DNA of 64,000 nucleotides from Hyperoodon ampullatus (lineage: Eukaryota > Chordata > Mammalia > Artiodactyla > Ziphiidae), in assembly GCA_949752795.1 (NCBI GenBank), contig OX457057.1, positions 159,007,980-159,071,979 on the forward strand. The letters run 5' to 3'. Position numbers and translations under genes: made by a program. The notes under the pieces were generated by a model. It was not told the DNA's origin. It saw nothing but the letters and a program-made list of their open reading frames with translations, and made no database searches. This document shows positions 58,818 to 64,000 of this stretch, piece after piece (position 1 is the first letter of the stretch; each line of letters starts with the position of its first letter).

Positions 58818-59560
58818 AACCCCACAGTGATATACGCACACCAGACATGTAAAATGAAAATCTTGGTCACACAAGGGTTCGCAAGGATGTGGAATAACTG
58901 GAATTCTTATAAAGTGCTGGTGCGAATGCAAAATGGTACAAAGTGCTTCAGAAAGCAGTTTGACAGTTTCTTATAAAGCTAACATATATAACATATATAT
59001 AAGTTATATATAACTTGTAACTTTCTTATAAAGCTAACCCTATGGCCCAGCTACTCTACTCAAGGAGTTTTCATATCTGAAAACATATGTCCACAAAAAG
59101 ACATGCACACAAATGTACATAGCAGCTGTCTTCACAATAGGCAAAAACTCAAAACAACCCAAATAAGCAGGACAATGCAGGATAAGCAAATCGTGGTGTA
59201 GTCATACATGGAAAATACTACTCAACAGTTAAAAGGAATGTACTATTGATACATGTAACAACACGGATGACTCAAAAACATACTGAGCTAAAGAAGGCAG
59301 ACACACAGTACTATATCCTGTGTGATTCTGTTTACGTGAAATTCTACAACGGGCAAACTAATCTATGGTTTTTAAAAAATCAAAAAAAATAAGAGCCCGG
59401 TTGGGGATGGATGGAGTGGGATGGTAGCAGGAAACTGGGAAGGGCCACAAGGGAACTATCTGGGGTGATGGGAATGTTCTAGATCTTAATAGCGATGTGG
59501 GTAACATAGATGAGTGCAGTTGTCAATACTTCTTGAACTAAAACAGTTAAGATCTGTGTA

Positions 59561-59640
59561 TTGGGTTGGCCAAAAAGTTTATTCGTCTTTTTCCATACCA
59601 TCTTACGGAAAACCCAAACAAACTTTTTGGCCATCCCAAA
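59561..59640. mobile_element. Mariner-type MITE, about 80 bp, near-perfect palindrome
   Basis: The left arm starts TTGGGTTGGCCAAAAAGTTT and the right arm ends AAACTTTTTGGCCATCCCAA; each is the near reverse complement of the other with few mismatches. This is the short mariner-derived element common in cetartiodactyls. TA precedes it. It sits in the 3' UTR of an old L1. Confidence 0.88.
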
Positions 59641-60335
59641 ATTTTGCTGTATGTAAATTACATCTCAATAAAAATGTGAGGCAAAGAAATCACGACTTTC
59701 CAATTTCAATAAGGCAGAGTAAAGACCTTTTCGTACCCCTCTTCTCTCAAAAACAACTCACAGCTAGGAAAACAGCAAACAGCAGAATAAACTGAGGCTC
59801 AATGAAACTAGGTAGCATCTGTAACCCACAATAACACACAGAGAGCAGAGGGAGGAATGACAAGTGATTTAGCAGAGAGGATAGAAGCCAAATCTGAGCC
59901 CTGAGGGGTAGGGGTGAAGAGCGGGATGTTGGTTGACTGACAAGGGTCAAGTTCAGTGGCCTGCAGAAATCCAGAAAGGCTCTGGTGCTAGAGGAATCAG
60001 CAGGGGTGTGTGGAATGGGACGCTGGAGCAGGACTGTTTGAGAGACTGGTGAGAAGTGTTTGCTACAGCCTCCCCACTACTTCCCTAGGACACCATCGCT
60101 ATGAACCCACAAACTCCTCCTTTTACTTTTCTGCAATCCTGAACCCTTCTCAAGGTTTAGGGTCTGGGAAATCCAAAGCCAGGAAGATCAGCGGTCTTTT
60201 TCTATTTTCTTGCTCTGTACAACCCTCCTCTGACAAAAGAAGGTACAAAGTAGCTTATTTGCTTGAAGAGAGGAAGCGAAAGAGGAAATTTTTATTTTTT
60301 TATTTTTTGATAGGTAAGAAGTGGATTTATTTAGA

Positions 60336-60443
60336 GAGAAACACACTCCACAGAGTATGGGCCACCTCAGAAGGTGACAAAGGCCTTGGGAGAAACACAC
60401 TCCTCAGACAGAATGTGGGCCATCTCAGAAGGTGAGAAAGGCC
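60336..60443 (+). repeat. Tandem duplication, period 54 bp, two copies
   Basis: GAGAAACACACTCC begins both copies (60336 and 60390) and CATCTCAGAAGGTGA-type text ends both. The text resembles part of an artiodactyl LTR, but I could not assign it firmly. Confidence 0.88.
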
Positions 60444-60579
60444 GAAAGAGGAAGTTTTAGGTAGGGGAAGAAAACCCCAGATTAATATTGTCAAATAGCC
60501 TTTAGCTACTTACACATGCACTTGCACTCTCTGTTTTCGAGTACTATAACTTATATTGTGTTTCCTCTATAAGGGAATC

Positions 60580-60700
60580 TGTGAGGTAGTGAAGACACTA
60601 GTATTCCCCATCTAACTGATAAAGGAAACTGAGGCACAGAAGAGTTACATGAGCCGTCCAAGGTCACATGACCTGTTACTGTCTACTCAGGAAAACGGCC
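60580..60700 (-). mobile_element. MIR remnant
   Basis: AAACTGAGGCACAGAAGAGT followed by CCAAGGTCACATGACCTGTT. Confidence 0.65.
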
Positions 60701-60739
60701 CTGGTCCCTTGGCTCCAAAATGATTATTCTCTCACTACT

Positions 60740-61066
60740 TAATGATGACTGTGTACTACTCTTCAAAAATACAGGCAAACAGGCAAAAGAAGAGAATATA
60801 CTGTGATTCCCTTTATATACAATTCTAGAAAATATAAACTAAGAGAGCAGCTCAGTGGTTACCTGGGGAATGAGAGGGCAGGACAAAGTGAGAAGCAGAG
60901 ATTACAAGGAGATGAGAGAGACTTTGGGGGGTAATGGATGTGCTCACTGTTTGACTGTGATGATTGCACTGTGTTTACGTATGTCAAAACATCAGATTTT
61001 ACACTTTAAATATGTACACTTTATTGTGTGTTGATTACTCCTTAATAGAGCTGTTTACAAAAATAT
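60740..61066 (+). mobile_element. Old L1 3'-end fragment
   Basis: GATTCCCTTTATATACAATTC, GTGGTTACCTGGGGAATGAG and CAGATTTTACACTTTAAATA are hallmarks of the L1 3' UTR. No open frame of note. Confidence 0.75.
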
Positions 61067-61252
61067 GGGCAGAAATGAATCAGTTGCTGGGAGGCCCTGC
61101 AATTACCATTTCCACTTTTCAAACCTCTATAAGACATCCACAAATATGCTAGACATATGGAATAATATACACCCTGACTTCCTGGGGATAATGCTTAAAA
61201 GAAGAGGACTTCCAAAAAAAGGAGTCAAGCGAATAAAGATTTACTGAGTATC

Positions 61253-61616
61253 TGTTATGAACTGCGTGTTCGAGTCTCCCCCAAGTTGATACGTTGAAAC
61301 TCTAACCCCCAATGGGACAGTATTAGGAAGTGGGACCTTTGGGAGGTGATTAGGTAAAGATGAAGTCATGAGGGTGGAGTCCCCATAATGGGATTAGTTT
61401 CCTTAATCCCATTAAGAGATTAAGAGGGAAAGAGACTAGAGACCGCTCGCTCTCTGGGCCATGTGGGGACTTAGTGAGAAGGCGGCTGTCTACTGGGTCT
61501 GCCGGCGCCTTGAACTTGGACTTCACAGCCTCCAGAACTGTGAGAAATACACATCTGTTGTTTAAGTCACCTAGTGTATGATATCTTTGTTAGAGCAGCC
61601 CAAACTGACTGAGACA
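61253..61616 (+). mobile_element. Solo LTR, MaLR (MLT1-like), endogenous retrovirus-related
   Basis: It starts TGTTATGAACTG and ends ACTGAGACA, with internal matches such as GGGACCTTTGGGAGGTGATT and CTCCAGAACTGTGAGAAATA. Flanked by GTATC / ATATC (61248-61252 and 61617-61621), a 5-bp target duplication with one change. No internal retroviral genes are present. Confidence 0.85.
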
Positions 61617-61621
61617 ATATC

Positions 61622-64000
61622 TAACATGTGATCTGTAAAAATTTTCACTAAACCCTATGTGATGGCTATTACCATCGTATCCATCTTACTGGTAAGAAAT
61701 TCTCAATGCAGCAACAGTTGGGGTTTGGGGGAGCCAGTAACTAACACCCCCTTTTCCCACTCACTTCCTGAGTTCTGAACCCTTTGTCTGACTCAAGAGT
61801 CAGACGCACAATGACGAAAATATCAACTTCATTACTGATAAAAGCTGGTTTGGAAGGCTTGGCTGAGAAGTGCTGCTAAATGGTTCTGCTGATAGGTTCT
61901 TCTGACCTGACTTGAAATTTCAAATTTCAGGCTTTCCCTCAGGCCCCACTAAACCTAGCAAAGAGTAGGGATTTCAGGCTTCCTGGGGACAGGCCACTTC
62001 AGAAGCTGCTGCTTCCATGGGTAGGACTGAGTCAGGTTGGGGAGAGAGGCCACAAGTATAACTTTGAGGGAGTCCCTTAACATGAAAACACAAGGAATCA
62101 GAAATAAGTATTCCCCCCAACAGTCAGGTGGAATTCAGACACAGGTCCACACGCCAAAGCATTAACTACATCAGTGGGCTTCATTCTAAGAGTTGCGTGC
62201 AAAAATCACTTCTGTGCACTGAGTCCTGTGTTAAAAGGACTAAGGGACCTTTGATTTAAAGAAGCCCAGGGGTAAACTTTTCATTAATTGGATAACTTTC
62301 TATATTCTTTCACTCATTTCAATACTTTCTGTGCACCTAGTCTGTAGGCCTTTGAGCCCATGACTAGGCAGGCTAAGATAAATGTCATGGTCCCTGTCCT
62401 CAGGGAGCTCAAAGATTGACCAGCCATTCCTAAGTTATAGCTCCTGCCTCAACTTTCCTTTTCAGTATATCTTCCATTGATCAATTTTGCGCCTCCTGTT
62501 AAAAACAAATAGGATTTCTACTTGGGGCTCCTATAGATGCACTCCATACCCTTCCCCATCTCTTGCCTTTACTTATGTTATTCCTTTTGCCTGGAATCCA
62601 ATTCAATTAAGCATGAACATTGAGCATCTGCTCTTTTAGGACTGTGGGAGCTGGAGCTACAAAGAGGAACACTATCTGGCTATAGGACATTGTAAAGCTT
62701 GGCCTTTAAATGTCTAAATCCTATCCACCCTTTAAGGTCCACTTCTTCTATGAAGCCTTCCCAGGTTTCCCAACGAGCCGTGCTCTCTGATCTTTGCCTC
62801 CTTGGAAGTTTTTGAATTGTAGCTTTGAATGGTGCGTCTACCTGCCCATTGGTGACTCTTCAGCCACACTTACCTAGGGGAACACAATGGAAACACCCCA
62901 TAATTCCATGATTCATCTCCATAGCAGAGTCCCTGAAAAGCTGATATTTCATTCTCTTGTCCCCAAATGTTGCTGCCTAGCATACAATGGGCAGGAAAGG
63001 ACAGAGTCAGTGATGGCAAAGGCTACTACTGGTTGGCCTACCCCTGCATCTAGTGTGACTCACTTTTGCTTTGTGGCTCCTGCCCTTCCTTCTTCATCTG
63101 GCTGTTGCCACGGCTGTCGGGTGTCCCTGCCTTCCCCTCACATCCTCCCACTGAAGCCTCTGCACTTCAAGTTTGAATAAACTCAGCCGCAGATGCCCTC
63201 GCCTTCCCCCAGAGCCCAGGACTTCAGCCTTTTCTGTCCATGCTCTCATCCCATCCCACAGTCCAAGACCTTCCCAGGAAGCCAGAGCTGCGCTGTCTTG
63301 GGCCCAGAGCCAGATTACATCTCAATGCAACCCTAGGGACTCCTTTGGGTTTTTCCAAGTTTAAACTCACCCAGTGTCTCACCAGACCAGGGAATATGAT
63401 CAGATCTTCCTTTTTTTCCTGCTGTGTATACAGGAGCGAGGAAGACGGGAGGGCCGCCTCTATTACAAAAGAAATTTTGGTTGGCAACATAAATTCAACT
63501 CAAACCAGCATGAATAAAAGGGGGACTTGGTCAGAGTATGGGGCATCCCATGGAATCTAGACAGGGATGCAGCCCAGCTGGCATCGGAAACAGTAAGCAG
63601 AGCTGTAGGGAACCCGGAAGCCCTGTTTCTCCTCCCCTCTGTTTCTCTCTGTGCACCTGCCGCAGCCTTTTCTCTTCTTGCAGACTGTTTTCCTCTGTTT
63701 CCCAGTTCACATGGCAAAAAATGCCTGGTAGCTCCATGTTTACATATCAGTCCTAACACAAAGACATGGAGAGGAACCCATTCTGTCTCTCAGTCTCAGG
63801 TCAAAAAACTCCCAGACTGACTGGCCCAAATTGATTTGGATGTGCTCCCTTGGGCCAAGGAGGCAAGCTCACTTTACCAGAACACAGCTTCTGCTGCAAC
63901 TGTGTGGAAACAGGAGGGGAAAGGGAAGTTTTTAGAGAAGGGGGTACTGGAGCCACAGTCCAGAAGGTGTCCCCCAGACCCTCTCATGGAGCACGTACTG
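61622..64000. other. Gene-free end of window
   Basis: L2-like pieces at about 62290-62470 (AATACTTTCTGTGCACCTAG, CCTCAGGGAGCTCAAAGATT) and 62690-62790 (CCTTTAAGGTCCACTTCTTC). The rest is unique. No exon of a neighbouring gene was recognised. Confidence 0.35.

Larger units (their letters stand above)
57925..59692 (+). mobile_element. Old L1 (ORF2 end and 3' UTR), interrupted twice
   Basis: Degenerate L1 text runs from about 57925 to 58318 (ACTGGTCAAAAGACTTACAC) and resumes at about 58818 (GTTCGCAAGGATGTGGAATA) through to CATCTCAATAAAAATGTGAG near 59680. The gap at about 58319-58817 is an unclassified insert and 59561-59640 is a MITE. A short AT-rich repeat (TTTCTTATAAAGCTAAC twice, at about 58967 and 59021) lies within it. 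Confidence 0.8.

Noticed and set aside
1..64000. A bacterial-type defence system, CRISPR array, operon or intact provirus
   Set aside because: The repeats are dispersed mammalian retroposons without spacers, no multi-gene array exists, and the LTRs are solo with no internal genes.

Overview
This window is mammalian nuclear DNA, most likely from a cetacean. Eighteen tRNA-Glu-derived SINEs of the CHR type are spread over both strands. Thirteen are the short, centre-deleted form of about 190 bp that is abundant in whales and dolphins. The rest of the repeat content is ordinary placental material: L1 tails, MIR, L2, hAT-Charlie (MER5-like) fossils, MaLR-type solo LTRs and a mariner-type MITE. I could not tell toothed from baleen whale by eye. 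There is no bacterial or viral gene organisation, no CRISPR array, and no operon.

The only protein-coding gene I can support is RGS8 on the plus strand, a brain-enriched R4-family regulator of G-protein signalling. Five exons (19597-19622, 22051-22152, 23171-23235, 40791-40957, 42167-42349) splice into 543 nt. They encode 180 residues, the length of the known mammalian short-N-terminus protein. A further exon at 17512-17584 carries the alternative longer N-terminus. The total for that form is 7 nt short of the 198-residue isoform, so its initiating exon (an ATG, a Trp codon and one base) is missing from this list. I did not find it between 1 and 17511.

Layout. 1-2000 is an internally deleted L1 carrying one SINE inside it and another behind it. 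2000-17500 is upstream flank or 5' intron with two L1 tails flanked by a repeated 15-mer, several SINEs and MIRs, and a possible noncoding 5' exon ending at 4001. 17512-42349 is the coding part of RGS8; its 17.6-kb third intron holds ten CHR insertions. 42350-64000 is 3' UTR and intergenic sequence. It contains old hAT elements, a (GT)n(GA)n microsatellite, two MaLR-type LTRs, and an old L1 broken by an unclassified insert of about 500 bp and by a MITE. In mammals the next gene in this direction is RGS16, but none of its exons was recognised here.

I found no previously undescribed biological system. The observations most worth checking are the alternative RGS8 starts, a local duplication in intron 3, a SINE that mixes features of the long and short CHR forms, the triple 15-mer around two L1 tails, and the unclassified insert with a 111-codon antisense open frame.
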